Below are positions 1 through 7,927 of a DNA stretch of 25,291 bases, piece by piece (position 1 is the stretch's first letter; each line of letters begins with the position of its first letter). Origin of the DNA: Syntrophaceae bacterium UBA1411 (GTDB lineage: Bacteria; Desulfobacterota; Syntrophia; Syntrophales; Smithellaceae); assembly GCA_002304995.1 (NCBI GenBank), contig DBPV01000032.1, forward strand, positions 1 to 25,291. Direction: 5' to 3'. Position numbers and translations under genes: made by a program. The notes beneath the pieces are model-generated. The model was not told where the DNA came from. It ran no database searches and worked only from the letters and a program-made list of their open reading frames with translations.

Positions 1-849
1 AAGTTCCGTCGGGAAAGGGCCTTCTCCCACCCGGGTGGTGTAGGCCTTGCAAATGCCCACCACGGCGGAGAGGGCGCCGGGGCCGACGCCGCTGCCGCAG
101 GCCGCATTGCCGGCGACGGTGTTGGAGGAGGTCACGAACGGATATGTGCCGTGGTCGATGTCCAGATGGCCGCCCTGTGCGCCTTCGAAGAGCACCTTTT
201 TCCCCTCGGCAATGGCGCTGGATAGAATCAGGGAGGTGTCGCCGACGTACGGCTGGATTCTTTCGGCGTAAGCCAGGTATTCATCGGCGACGGCGCCGGC
301 GGAAAGCGGCTCGGCGCCGAAATAGTTGGCCAGCAGAAAATTCTTTTCTTCCAGCGCCTGTTCAACTTTTTCCAGGAAGAGATCTTTTTCAAAAAGGTCG
401 CCCACCCGGATGCCCGTGCGGGCGACCTTGTCTTCGTATGCCGGACCGATGCCCCGGCCTGTGGTGCCGATTTTCCGGCCCGATTTGCGCGCTTCCCGCG
501 CCAGATCGATGCTGCGGTGGTACGGCATGATGAGATGCGCCTTGTCGCTGATGCAAAGCCTTGTGGATTCCGGTAAAAGACCGGCTCCGGTGAGTTCGTC
601 GAGTTCCTGCAGAAAAACCTTCGGATCGAAGACAACGCCGTTGCCGATGATGCAGAGCTTATGATCGTGCAGGATGCCCGAGGGGATCAGATGCAGAATG
701 GTCTTTCTGCCTTTCACCACCAGCGTATGCCCGGCGTTGTTGCCGCCCTGAAACCGCGCGACAACCTGCGCCTCGCGTGTATAGAGATCGACGATTTTTC
801 CCTTTCCTTCATCACCCCACTGAGTGCCCACAACAACCACATTGGCCAT
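1..849 (-). CDS. purA: Adenylosuccinate synthetase, 3' end outside window
   Basis: Catalyses the GTP-dependent joining of IMP and aspartate, the first step from IMP to AMP, in the cytosol. The 283 residues visible begin with the family N-terminus MANVVVVGTQWGDEGKGKIV, which includes the P-loop-like GDEGKGK. The catalytic Asp13 and His41 (in NNAGHT) are both present. Further in are GTTGRGIGPAYEDK, LDIDHGTYPFVTSSNT and the VGEGPFPTEL motif, where the window ends. The family is about 430 residues long, so roughly the last third is missing. The ATG at 847-849 follows an AAAGAGG ribosome site and lies 13 bases after the serA stop, so it is probably the third gene of a serC-serA-purA transcript. 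Nothing looks damaged. The identification is secure. Confidence 0.97.
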   Translation of the reverse strand, partial: MANVVVVGTQWGDEGKGKIVDLYTREAQVVARFQGGNNAGHTLVVKGRKTILHLIPSGILHDHKLCIIGNGVVFDPKVFLQELDELTGAGLLPESTRLCISDKAHLIMPYHRSIDLAREARKSGRKIGTTGRGIGPAYEDKVARTGIRVGDLFEKDLFLEKVEQALEEKNFLLANYFGAEPLSAGAVADEYLAYAERIQPYVGDTSLILSSAIAEGKKVLFEGAQGGHLDIDHGTYPFVTSSNTVAGNAACGSGVGPGALSAVVGICKAYTTRVGEGPFPTEL

Positions 850-862
850 AACTGCCTCTTTC

Positions 863-2446
863 CTACATTTTTATCGGTGTAACGGAAACCACGTGCGGCA
901 GTTTCCGCAGTTTGTCCAGAACGTCCGATGCCACGGGAGAATCGGTGTTCAGTACGACCAGCGCCCGCTTCGTCTGAGCGTCGCGGCTCAGATGCAAACG
1001 GGCGATGTTGACGCGGTTATCGCCCAGCGTCGTTCCCAGATTGCCGATGACGCCGGGCAGATCGTCGTTGGAGACGGCCAGCATGTAGCCTTCCGGCACG
1101 ATCTCCACCGAAAATTCATTGACCCGGACAATGCGCAGATCCTTCCGCCCGAAAACGGCGCCCGCCGTCCGGCTGATTTCCTTCGGCGTCTTGACGGTCA
1201 GGGCGATCATGTTGGTGTAGTCCTTGGTTTCCGTGCTCTTCACCTCGATGATTTTGATGCCCCGTTCCCGCGCGATCACCGGCGCGTTGATGTAATTGAC
1301 GGTTTCGGTCAGAATCGGATCCAGAAGCCCCTTCACGAGCGAAACGGTGATGGGGGCAACGTTATGGTTCAGAATTTCGCCGCTGTATTCGATGGTCACT
1401 TCCTGCAGCGCGCCGGTGAGCAGTTGCACCTGGAAGGCGCCCAGCTTTTCCGCCAGGTCCAGATAGGGACGGATGACGGCCATCACATCGGCGCTGACGG
1501 AGGGGAAGTTCACCGCGCCCTTGATTTCGCCCGTGGCGAAGTAGGCGGCAATCTGGTTGGCGATGGCGATGGCGACGTTGGTCTGCGCCTCGTCGGTGGA
1601 GGCGCCCAGATGCGGCGTGCAGATGACGTTGTCCAGACCGATGAGCGTCCTGTTCGGCGTCGGCTCTTCCTCGAAGACATCGATGGCGGCCCCCGCCACT
1701 TTACCCGCTTGCAGCGCGTCGCAGAGGGCTTGCTCGTTGACGATGCCGCCGCGGGCGCAGTGAATCAGGAACACGCCTTTTTTCATCCGGGCGAATGCTG
1801 CGGCGCCCACCAGGTCGCGCGTTTCCGGCGACAGCGGCGTATGGACCGTGATGAAATCCGAATTGGCGTAAAGCTCGTCCAGACTCACCATCGTGACGCC
1901 CATCTGTTCGGCCACTTCCGGCGCGATGAACGGATCATGCGCGATGACGTTCATCTTCAGTCCGATCGCGCGGTCGGCCACGACCGATCCCACGCGTCCC
2001 AGGCCGATGATGCCCAGCGTTTTGTTGCTGTACTCGTTGCCCAGAAATTTGCTTTTTTCCCAACGGCCCGCTTTCATGGACGCGGTGGCCTGGGGGATCT
2101 TGCGCGCGAGCGACACCATCATGGCGATGGCGTGCTCGGCGGTGGTGACGGTATTGCCGCCGGGCGTGTTCATCACCACGATCCCGCGCTTGCTGGCGGC
2201 GGGAATGTCGATGTTGTCCACCCCCGCGCCGGCGCGGCCGATGGCGGAAAGCTTTCCGGCCGCTTCGATGACCTCGGCCGTCACTTTCGTCGCCGAGCGG
2301 ACGATCAGGGCGTCGTAGTCCCTGATGACCGCTTTCAGTTCATCGGGCGCAAGGCCGGTTTTCACGTCCACCTTGATGCCCGGCGTGTTGCCCAGGATTT
2401 CCGCAACCTCGGGCGCCATGGCGTCGCTGACCAGTACTCGTTTCAT
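863..2446 (-). CDS. serA: D-3-phosphoglycerate dehydrogenase, long ACT-domain form
   Basis: Oxidises 3-phosphoglycerate to 3-phosphohydroxypyruvate with NAD, the first step of serine synthesis. The 527-residue protein has a split substrate domain at about 1-98 and 290-315. The nucleotide-binding domain lies between them, with GLGRVG at 148-153. Catalytic Arg232 (ARGGI), Glu261 (FEEEP) and His279 (TPHLGAST) are all present. An allosteric-substrate-binding domain follows at about 318-440, and a C-terminal ACT domain at about 455-527. This is the long type, in which serine feedback acts through the ACT domain in studied relatives. Feedback here is inferred from architecture only. It lies 24 bases downstream of the transaminase gene for the next step and 13 bases upstream of purA. 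Confidence 0.97.
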   Translation of the reverse strand: MKRVLVSDAMAPEVAEILGNTPGIKVDVKTGLAPDELKAVIRDYDALIVRSATKVTAEVIEAAGKLSAIGRAGAGVDNIDIPAASKRGIVVMNTPGGNTVTTAEHAIAMMVSLARKIPQATASMKAGRWEKSKFLGNEYSNKTLGIIGLGRVGSVVADRAIGLKMNVIAHDPFIAPEVAEQMGVTMVSLDELYANSDFITVHTPLSPETRDLVGAAAFARMKKGVFLIHCARGGIVNEQALCDALQAGKVAGAAIDVFEEEPTPNRTLIGLDNVICTPHLGASTDEAQTNVAIAIANQIAAYFATGEIKGAVNFPSVSADVMAVIRPYLDLAEKLGAFQVQLLTGALQEVTIEYSGEILNHNVAPITVSLVKGLLDPILTETVNYINAPVIARERGIKIIEVKSTETKDYTNMIALTVKTPKEISRTAGAVFGRKDLRIVRVNEFSVEIVPEGYMLAVSNDDLPGVIGNLGTTLGDNRVNIARLHLSRDAQTKRALVVLNTDSPVASDVLDKLRKLPHVVSVTPIKM

Positions 2447-2470
2447 AGCGTTTATCCGGAGCTTCTTCCG

Positions 2471-3598
2471 TTACAGGCTTTTGACCTTTTCGGCGAAAAC
2501 TTTTTCCAGTTCAGCCAGCGCCGCTTTTAAATCCGCTTCTTCAATGGTCGGACCGCACCAGAAACGATAACCGGCCGGCGCTTCCTTGTAAGAGTTGATG
2601 TCGTGAGCGATATTTTTCTTGCTCAGCTCCGAGGCAATGCTCTTCAGGAACTTGCTTTTCGCGTCCGCGTCCATCGCCGCGACTTTCGGATGCGTCACGG
2701 ACAGGCAAACGGAGGTGTTCGAACGGGTTTGGGGATCTTCCGCCAGAAATTCAATCCAGTCGGTTTTCGCCACCCAGTCGGCGACGACCTTCAGGTTGGC
2801 GTTGCTTCTTTTGACGAGTCCGTCCAATCCGATTTTCCCCGCCCAGTCCAGAGCGTCCAGATAATCTTCCACGCAAAGCATGGAAGGCGTGTTGATGACG
2901 TCTCCTTCGAAGATGGCCTTGTTGATTTTACCGTCTTTCTTAAGGCGGAAAATTTTCGGCATCGGCCAGGGCGGATCGTAGGAATTCAGGCGCTCGACGG
3001 CTTTCGGGCTCAGGATCATCATGCCGTGCGCGGCTTCGCCGCCCAGACACTTCTGCCAGGAGTAGGTGAGCACGTCGATCTTGCTCCAGTCGACCGCATT
3101 GGCGAACGCGTAGCTGGTGGCGTCGCACAGAGAAAGCCCTTCACGGTCGGCCGGAATCCAGTCCCAGTTGGGAATCTTCACGCCGCTGGTGGTGCCGTTG
3201 GCGACGAAGACCACGTCGGTTTTCCAGTCCACCTGGGAAAGATCGGGAATTTTGCCGTAATCGACTTTCGTGACCGTGGGCTTGAGCTTCAGCTGTTTGT
3301 TGACATCCGTCGCCCAGCCGTTGGAGAAACTTTCCCAGACCAGCACGGTCACCGGTTTGGGACCCAGAAGTGACCACATGGCGCATTCAAAAGCGCCGGT
3401 ATCGGAAGCCGGAAGAATACCCACCAGGTAATCCGCCGGAATGTTCAATACTTTACGCGTGTCGTTCATGGCTTTGACGATCCGTTCTTTTCCCAGCGCG
3501 GAACGGTGTGAGCGGCCGACCGGCGCGCCTTTCAGCGCGTCGAGGGTCCACGCTGGCCTCTTGCTGCAGGGGCCGGAACTAAAATTGGGGTTCAACAT
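2471..3598 (-). CDS. serC: Phosphoserine aminotransferase, Methanosarcina/alphaproteobacterial type
   Basis: Probably transfers an amino group from glutamate to 3-phosphohydroxypyruvate to give O-phosphoserine, with PLP as cofactor. The 375-residue protein opens with NFSSGPCSKRPAW, typical of the divergent SerC group known from Methanosarcina and alphaproteobacteria rather than the E. coli type. It is a fold-type I aminotransferase. The PLP lysine is most likely Lys183 in TYSWQKCLGGEAAHG, and Asp159 (CDATSY) is placed to contact the pyridine nitrogen. The ATG at 3596-3598 is preceded by AAGGATGG. The gene stands first in the operon, directly before serA, which supports the serine role over a generic class V transaminase. 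The phosphatase gene serB is not in the window. Confidence 0.9.
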   Translation of the reverse strand: MLNPNFSSGPCSKRPAWTLDALKGAPVGRSHRSALGKERIVKAMNDTRKVLNIPADYLVGILPASDTGAFECAMWSLLGPKPVTVLVWESFSNGWATDVNKQLKLKPTVTKVDYGKIPDLSQVDWKTDVVFVANGTTSGVKIPNWDWIPADREGLSLCDATSYAFANAVDWSKIDVLTYSWQKCLGGEAAHGMMILSPKAVERLNSYDPPWPMPKIFRLKKDGKINKAIFEGDVINTPSMLCVEDYLDALDWAGKIGLDGLVKRSNANLKVVADWVAKTDWIEFLAEDPQTRSNTSVCLSVTHPKVAAMDADAKSKFLKSIASELSKKNIAHDINSYKEAPAGYRFWCGPTIEEADLKAALAELEKVFAEKVKSL

Positions 3599-3639
3599 AG
3601 GTAACCATCCTTAAAATAAATTTTCTTAATTCTGGCACA

Positions 3640-3668
3640 TTCATACCAGTATTAAGCTCTTTTCTCAA
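3640..3668 (-). promoter_or_regulatory. Likely sigma-70 promoter of serC-serA-purA
   Basis: On the minus strand a TTGAGA box (3663-3668) is separated by exactly 17 bases from TATGAA (3640-3645). TG sits one base before the -10 box, giving an extended -10 element. A start near 3633 would give a leader of about 35 bases before the serC ATG. It is predicted from sequence only. Confidence 0.55.
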
Positions 3669-3754
3669 GAAATTTAAACTGTAATGGCCCTTCTTCTGAC
3701 CGGGAGTCGATCCGATCCGGGCCGAAAACGTCATGAATCAGTAAAATAACAATT

Positions 3755-3770
3755 TTTGACTTAAGTCAAA
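3755..3770. promoter_or_regulatory. HcpR/FNR-family operator, perfect 16-bp palindrome
   Basis: TTTGACTTAAGTCAAA reads identically on both strands. It fits the TTGAC-N4-GTCAA consensus reported for HcpR, the CRP/FNR-family nitrosative-stress regulator of Desulfovibrio and other anaerobes. The FNR form would be TTGAT-N4-ATCAA. The centre is at 3762.5, about 41 bases before the start expected from the TATAAA box at 3792-3797, a classic class II activator position. The regulator itself is not in the window. Confidence 0.65.
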
Positions 3771-3791
3771 TACAATGTTGTTCAGACGGAT

Positions 3792-3797
3792 TATAAA
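3792..3797 (+). promoter_or_regulatory. Likely -10 box of the cupin-flavodiiron operon
   Basis: TATAAA in an AT-rich stretch, with no good -35 box 17 bases upstream. The palindrome at 3755-3770 takes that place, as expected for an activator-dependent promoter. The predicted start near 3804 gives a leader of about 43 bases. TACAAT at 3771-3776 is an alternative -10; with it the palindrome would overlap the promoter and suggest repression. Confidence 0.45.
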
Positions 3798-3846
3798 AAT
3801 ACCGAACGTGATGCAGCCTTCACGAAAACAAGCGAGGAGGGAAAAG

Positions 3847-4182
3847 ATGACTGAAAATTTGGCCAAAATTGCCGACCTGACCGGCGCGTTTCGTCTTGCG
3901 GAACTCATCGACTATCAGGAGCACTCCGTGGTCAGCCGGGAAATTATCCGGAAACCTTCCGGAACCCTGACGGTTTTTGCCTTCGATGCCGACGAGGGAT
4001 TAAGCGAGCACACGGCTCCTTTTGACGCGATCGTTTATCTGCTGGACGGCAGTGCGGAAATTACCATTGACGCAAAACCCTATTCGGTCGGGACGGGAGA
4101 AATGATTATCATGCCGGCCCACAAGCCGCATGCGCTCAAGGCCGTCACCCGTTTCAAGATGCTGCTGGTTATGATAAAATAA
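3847..4182 (+). CDS. Small cupin-domain protein linked to flavodiiron protein
   Basis: A 111-residue single-domain cupin of unknown function, probably cytosolic. The start chosen is the ATG at 3847, which follows a strong GAGGAGGG ribosome site. An in-frame ATG at 3775 lies in the promoter region and is rejected. Cupin motif 1 is at about residues 49-66 (GLSEHTAPFDAIVYLLDG) and motif 2 at about 82-96 (GTGEMIIMPAHKPHAL). Motif 1 keeps only one histidine of the usual HxH, and Ala/Asp replaces the usual glutamate. Motif 2 keeps a histidine. Metal binding is therefore incomplete or altered. The gene ends 17 bases before the flavodiiron gene and shares its promoter, so a redox or nitrosative-stress role is plausible but not shown. 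Confidence 0.85.
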   Translation: MTENLAKIADLTGAFRLAELIDYQEHSVVSREIIRKPSGTLTVFAFDADEGLSEHTAPFDAIVYLLDGSAEITIDAKPYSVGTGEMIIMPAHKPHALKAVTRFKMLLVMIK

Positions 4183-4199
4183 AAAACAGGAGGTGCGTT

Positions 4200-5393
4200 A
4201 TGAAATTCGAGATTACGCCAGGTGTGGATTGGGTCGGGAAGGTTGACTGGGAGCTGCGCAAGTTTCACGGCGAGGAATACTCCACGCATCGCGGCTCGTC
4301 GTACAACGCGTATCTGGTGCGAGACGAAAAGACCGCGCTGATTGATACGGTGTGGACGCCTTTTGCCAAAGAGTTCGTGGACAATCTGGCCAGGGAAATC
4401 GATCTGAACAAAATCGACTACGTGATCGCCAATCATGCCGAGATGGATCACTCGGGAGCCCTGTCGGCGCTGATGCACCGCATTCCCGACAAGCCCGTTT
4501 ACTGCACGGCCAACGGCCTGAAATCGCTCAAGGGCCACTACCACAAGGACTGGAACTTCCAGGTGGTGAAAACCGGCGACAAACTGTCTCTGGGCAAAAA
4601 GGAGCTGATTTTCGTCGAAGCCATGATGCTGCACTGGCCGGATTCCATGATGGAGTATCTGACCGGCGACGCGATTTTGTTTTCCAACGACGCCTTCGGC
4701 CAGCATATCGCCAGCGAGCACATGTTCAATGACCTGGTCGATCAGTCCGAACTTTTTGAGGAGGCGACGAAATATTACGCCAACATCCTCACGCCCTTTT
4801 CGCCGCTGGTAACGAAGAAGATCAATGAAGTGGTGGCGCTCAATCTGCCGGTGAATTTCATCTGCCCCAGCCACGGCGTTATCTGGCGCCAAAATCCGCT
4901 CCAGATCGCGCAAAAATATCTGCAGTGGGCGGCGGACTATCAGGAAAATCAGATCTCGCTCATTTACGACACGATGTGGGACGGCACGAGAATGCTCGCC
5001 GAAAACATCGCCAAGGGAATCAAGCAGGCCGACGATGCCGTGACGGTGAAGCTCTTCAATATCTCCCGCCGCGACATCAATGACGTGGTGACTGAAGTCT
5101 TCAAGTCCAAGGCCATTCTGCTGGGATCGCCCACGATCAATAAGGGCATTCTCAATGCGATGTCGGCGCTTATCGAAATGGTTACGGGGCTTAAGTTCAA
5201 AAACAAAAAGGCCGCGGCTTTCGGCTGCTACGGCTGGAGCGGGGAGAGTGTCAAGCTGCTTACCGAGCATTTGAACCGGGCCGGTTTTGCGGTTGTGGAC
5301 GAGGGCCTCAAGACCCTGTGGCAGCCGGGCGAGGAAGAGCTGTCCCGGGCGCGGGATTTCGGGAAGGATTTTGTCGCGAAAATCAAAGGCTGA
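4200..5393 (+). CDS. fprA: Flavodiiron protein, FprA/ROO type (O2 or NO reductase)
   Basis: Cytosolic enzyme that reduces oxygen to water or nitric oxide to nitrous oxide in anaerobes, usually fed by rubredoxin. The 397 residues hold an N-terminal metallo-beta-lactamase-like domain (about 1-250) and a C-terminal flavodoxin domain (about 253-397, FMN loop around DTMWDGTRM). All expected diiron ligands are visible: His79, Glu81 and Asp83 in NHAEMDHSG, His145 in MLHWPD, Asp164 in SNDAFGQH and His225 in PSHGV. There is no fused rubredoxin or flavin reductase domain, and no rubredoxin gene next to it. The ATG follows CAGGAGG. It is cotranscribed with the cupin and ends in a terminator. Whether O2 or NO is the main substrate cannot be read from sequence; the HcpR-like operator leans toward NO. 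Confidence 0.95.
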   Translation: MKFEITPGVDWVGKVDWELRKFHGEEYSTHRGSSYNAYLVRDEKTALIDTVWTPFAKEFVDNLAREIDLNKIDYVIANHAEMDHSGALSALMHRIPDKPVYCTANGLKSLKGHYHKDWNFQVVKTGDKLSLGKKELIFVEAMMLHWPDSMMEYLTGDAILFSNDAFGQHIASEHMFNDLVDQSELFEEATKYYANILTPFSPLVTKKINEVVALNLPVNFICPSHGVIWRQNPLQIAQKYLQWAADYQENQISLIYDTMWDGTRMLAENIAKGIKQADDAVTVKLFNISRRDINDVVTEVFKSKAILLGSPTINKGILNAMSALIEMVTGLKFKNKKAAAFGCYGWSGESVKLLTEHLNRAGFAVVDEGLKTLWQPGEEELSRARDFGKDFVAKIKG

Positions 5394-5414
5394 AAATTTC
5401 GGTTCCGGATGCGG

Positions 5415-5444
5415 GGCGGAGGGCTGCGGTTCTCCGCCTTTTTT
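5415..5444 (+). terminator. Intrinsic terminator after fprA
   Basis: GGCGGAG (5415-5421) pairs with CTCCGCC (5432-5438) around a 10-base loop, followed directly by six T residues (5439-5444). It starts about 20 bases after the fprA stop. There is no T run on the other strand, so it does not clearly serve the convergent ATPase gene. Confidence 0.85.
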
Positions 5445-5481
5445 ATTGGCGCAAAGCGAAATCCCTGTTGCGGCCGGCCGG

Positions 5482-7779
5482 CTATTTGATGCAGACCCGG
5501 CGGACCTGCATGAAATCCGTGAGCCCCCGGAGCGATTTCAGAATGCCGTCCTGCAGGAGCGTGGTCATGCCTTCGGAGATGGCCTTGTTGCGCAGGGTTT
5601 CCACGGATTCATGCTTCTGGATCAGCCGTTTGATGCCGTCGGTGGCCACGACCAGTTCGTGAATGCCCATCCGACCCTTGTAGCCGGTCTTGTCGCACAG
5701 ATCGCATCCCTTGGCGCGGAAGAGGCGGAAGCTGTTGTTGTAGGGGATGTTGAGTTTGGCAAAATCCTCTTCGCCGTAGCTTTGCACGATCTCGTCGTAC
5801 TCTTCCCGGCCGGGATGGTAGGGTTCCTTGCAGTTGAGGCACAGCGTCCGCACCAGGCGCTGGGCGAGAATGCCCAGGAGGGCGTCGGCGAAGTTCAGCG
5901 GATCGATGCCCATGTCCAGAAGCCGGACGATGGTTTCCGGCGCGCTGTTGGTGTGCAGCGTGCTGAAGACGAGATGGCCGGTGAGCGACGCTTCCACGCC
6001 GATTTTCGCGGTTTCAAAATCGCGCATTTCGCCGACCATGATGATGTCCGGATCAGCGCGCAGAAACGACCGCATGGCCGCCGCAAAGTCAAAGCCGATT
6101 TTCGGCTGGACCTGAACCTGGCGCAGGCCGTACTGGGTGATTTCCACGGGGTCCTCGGCCGTCCAGATTTTCCGGTCGGGCCGGTTGATGTGGCGGAGCG
6201 CGGCGTGCAGCGTGGTCGTCTTGCCGGAGCCGGTCGGACCGACCACCAGAATCATTCCGTAGGGCTTGGTGATCATATTGACCAGTTCGTTGTAATTGCG
6301 CTTCAGAAGCCCCATTTCTTCGAGCGGCATCGTTTCGCCTTTGGCGAGAAGGCGCATGACGACGTCTTCCACGCCGCCCTGGGTGGGAATGGACGCCACG
6401 CGCAGTTCCAGCTCCTCGCCGGTGTTGCGGCGAAATTTGATTTTGCCGTCCTGCGGCAGCCTTTTGACGGTGATGTCCAGATTGGACATGATCTTGATGC
6501 GGGAAATCAAGGCGGCCCGGTAGCTATAGGGAACCGTCTGGTAAAGCGTGCAGTCCCCGTCGACGCGGAAGCGGATTTCCACGTTTTTCCTGCCGACGTT
6601 CGGTTCGACGTGAATGTCGGAGGCCCGGCGCGCATAAGCGTCGTTGATGATCTTGTTGACCAGCTGCATGATCACGCTGTCGGATTCCGTGACGACGTCG
6701 GAGCCGTCCTCGTCGCCGTATCCGATATCCTCGTCATCGAGTTTGCCCAGAAGCTCCGAGAAGGAATGCTCGCCGTCCGCGGAACGGAAAAACAGGTTGA
6801 TGTATTTCAGGATGTCCTCGGGCAGCGCGACGTCGTATTTCACCTTTTTGGTTTTGAGCAGGTTTTCGATGGCGTCCCGTTTCAGAATGTTGTTGGGATC
6901 GTCCATGATGACCTGCACGAAGCCGTCCACGGTTCCCAGGGGAACCCACAGCTCGCGGGCCAGGTAATCCTTCTTCAGATTTTTGATGAGATCGCCGGGA
7001 ATCACCGCCTTGTCGTTGTAGTCGACGAAACGGCAGCGGTAGAATTCCTCGAAAGAATGCCCGACGTCGTCCTTCGAGATGCGGTACTTGCGCATGAGAT
7101 AATGCTCGATGGATTCCTTCTGCTCGCGCGCTTCCGACCAGGCGGTGTCCATTTCCTCTTCTTTGATCAGGCCCCGGGTGATGAGGAAATCAAACCGCGT
7201 CCGGCGGCGCCTGGCGAAGCGGCGCTGGTTGTAAAAGGCCACGCCGAGCACTTCCGCGATTTCCATCGCCAGGCCGACATCGTCTTCCGAAAACTTGGGC
7301 TGCCCGTTTCTTTTGTTGAGAATCTGAATAACGCCCAGAAGCTGCTCTTCATGAAAAATCGGCGTGGCCAGCACCTGTTTCGAACGGAAGCCGGATTTTT
7401 TGTCCCAGCTGGAATCAAAGGTGAGCTCGAAATCGATGGCCTTGAGCTCCGACTGATTGTAAGCGTCGGCGATATTGACGATATTGTACGTGTTGGCGAC
7501 ATAGCCGGCGATGCTCTGATTGCTGATCGGAACGCGGATTTCCTTTAGCTGCGAGCCAGCCAGCATGAGCGAATAAATTTCGTTGCGCAGCTTGTCCACG
7601 ACATAAATGGTGATCATGTCGGCGTTGAAGAGATCCAGAAAGTCTTCCTTGAAATCAATGAGGATTTGCGGAATGTTCTGCGCGGCGTGGATCCGGTTGG
7701 TGATCTCCTGCAGACTCTTGCGTATCCGCAGTCGCTCATCGACGCTGGCTGTTGAATCCGGCTGAAACTGAAAACTCAT
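5482..7779 (-). CDS. GspE/PilB-family assembly ATPase with N-terminal GAF domain
   Basis: A cytosolic hexameric-type ATPase of the kind that powers type II secretion or type IV pilus assembly. With the ATG at 7777-7779 (after AAGAGG) it has 765 residues, against about 560-580 for plain GspE/PilB. The excess is a GAF domain at about 15-185. An N-terminal T2SSE/MshEN-like domain follows at about 195-330, then the ATPase core from about 365. The Walker A motif is GPTGSGKTT (514-522), the Walker B region DIIMVGEMRDFET (from 578), and the His-box region FSTLHTN. Four zinc cysteines are at 647, 650, 692 and 695. No secretin, pseudopilin or platform gene is adjacent, so the machine it drives is unknown. 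GAF domains often bind small ligands; the ligand here is not predictable. Confidence 0.9.
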   Translation of the reverse strand: MSFQFQPDSTASVDERLRIRKSLQEITNRIHAAQNIPQILIDFKEDFLDLFNADMITIYVVDKLRNEIYSLMLAGSQLKEIRVPISNQSIAGYVANTYNIVNIADAYNQSELKAIDFELTFDSSWDKKSGFRSKQVLATPIFHEEQLLGVIQILNKRNGQPKFSEDDVGLAMEIAEVLGVAFYNQRRFARRRRTRFDFLITRGLIKEEEMDTAWSEAREQKESIEHYLMRKYRISKDDVGHSFEEFYRCRFVDYNDKAVIPGDLIKNLKKDYLARELWVPLGTVDGFVQVIMDDPNNILKRDAIENLLKTKKVKYDVALPEDILKYINLFFRSADGEHSFSELLGKLDDEDIGYGDEDGSDVVTESDSVIMQLVNKIINDAYARRASDIHVEPNVGRKNVEIRFRVDGDCTLYQTVPYSYRAALISRIKIMSNLDITVKRLPQDGKIKFRRNTGEELELRVASIPTQGGVEDVVMRLLAKGETMPLEEMGLLKRNYNELVNMITKPYGMILVVGPTGSGKTTTLHAALRHINRPDRKIWTAEDPVEITQYGLRQVQVQPKIGFDFAAAMRSFLRADPDIIMVGEMRDFETAKIGVEASLTGHLVFSTLHTNSAPETIVRLLDMGIDPLNFADALLGILAQRLVRTLCLNCKEPYHPGREEYDEIVQSYGEEDFAKLNIPYNNSFRLFRAKGCDLCDKTGYKGRMGIHELVVATDGIKRLIQKHESVETLRNKAISEGMTTLLQDGILKSLRGLTDFMQVRRVCIK

Positions 7780-7823
7780 CAGGCTACCTCTTAGGTCCTC
7801 TTTGCCCGTCGGACCATAAAAAC

Positions 7824-7852
7824 ATACTAACAAGCGCTCCTGTGAATGTCAA
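7824..7852 (-). promoter_or_regulatory. Likely sigma-70 promoter of the GAF-ATPase gene
   Basis: A consensus TTGACA (7847-7852) and TAGTAT (7824-7829) on the minus strand are spaced by exactly 17 bases. A start near 7817 gives a leader of about 38 bases. It lies just downstream of the glyS terminator, so the ATPase gene appears to be its own transcription unit. Confidence 0.65.
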
Positions 7853-7879
7853 TTAAACTGATTTTCAGGTTCCGACCTT

Positions 7880-7927
7880 AAAAAACCCGCCGGCTTTATC
7901 AGCAAAGCCGCGCTCCTCAGCCGGCGG
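7880..7927 (-). terminator. Intrinsic terminator of glyQ-glyS, overlapping the glyS stop
   Basis: On the minus strand CCGCCGGCT (7919-7927) pairs with AGCCGGCGG (7887-7895), followed closely by six T residues (7880-7885). The first arm contains the last glyS codons and the TGA. The 23-base loop holds a second short stem, GGCTTT with AAAGCC, which could form instead of or inside the larger one. Confidence 0.8.

Noticed and set aside
3775..3846. An upstream ATG extending the cupin by 24 residues.
   Set aside because: It would begin inside the promoter/operator region and has no ribosome site, whereas the ATG at 3847 has GAGGAGGG.
4080..5270. A 396-codon minus-strand frame opposite fprA.
   Set aside because: No recognisable domain; fprA has all diiron ligands and a strong ribosome site in the plus strand.
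5287..7548. A 753-codon open frame on the plus strand opposite the GAF-ATPase gene, and a similar 568-codon frame at 824-2530 opposite serA.
   Set aside because: Both encode low-complexity, His/Asp/Gly-rich sequence with no family resemblance, and lie fully antisense to secure genes. They arise from GC-biased third positions.
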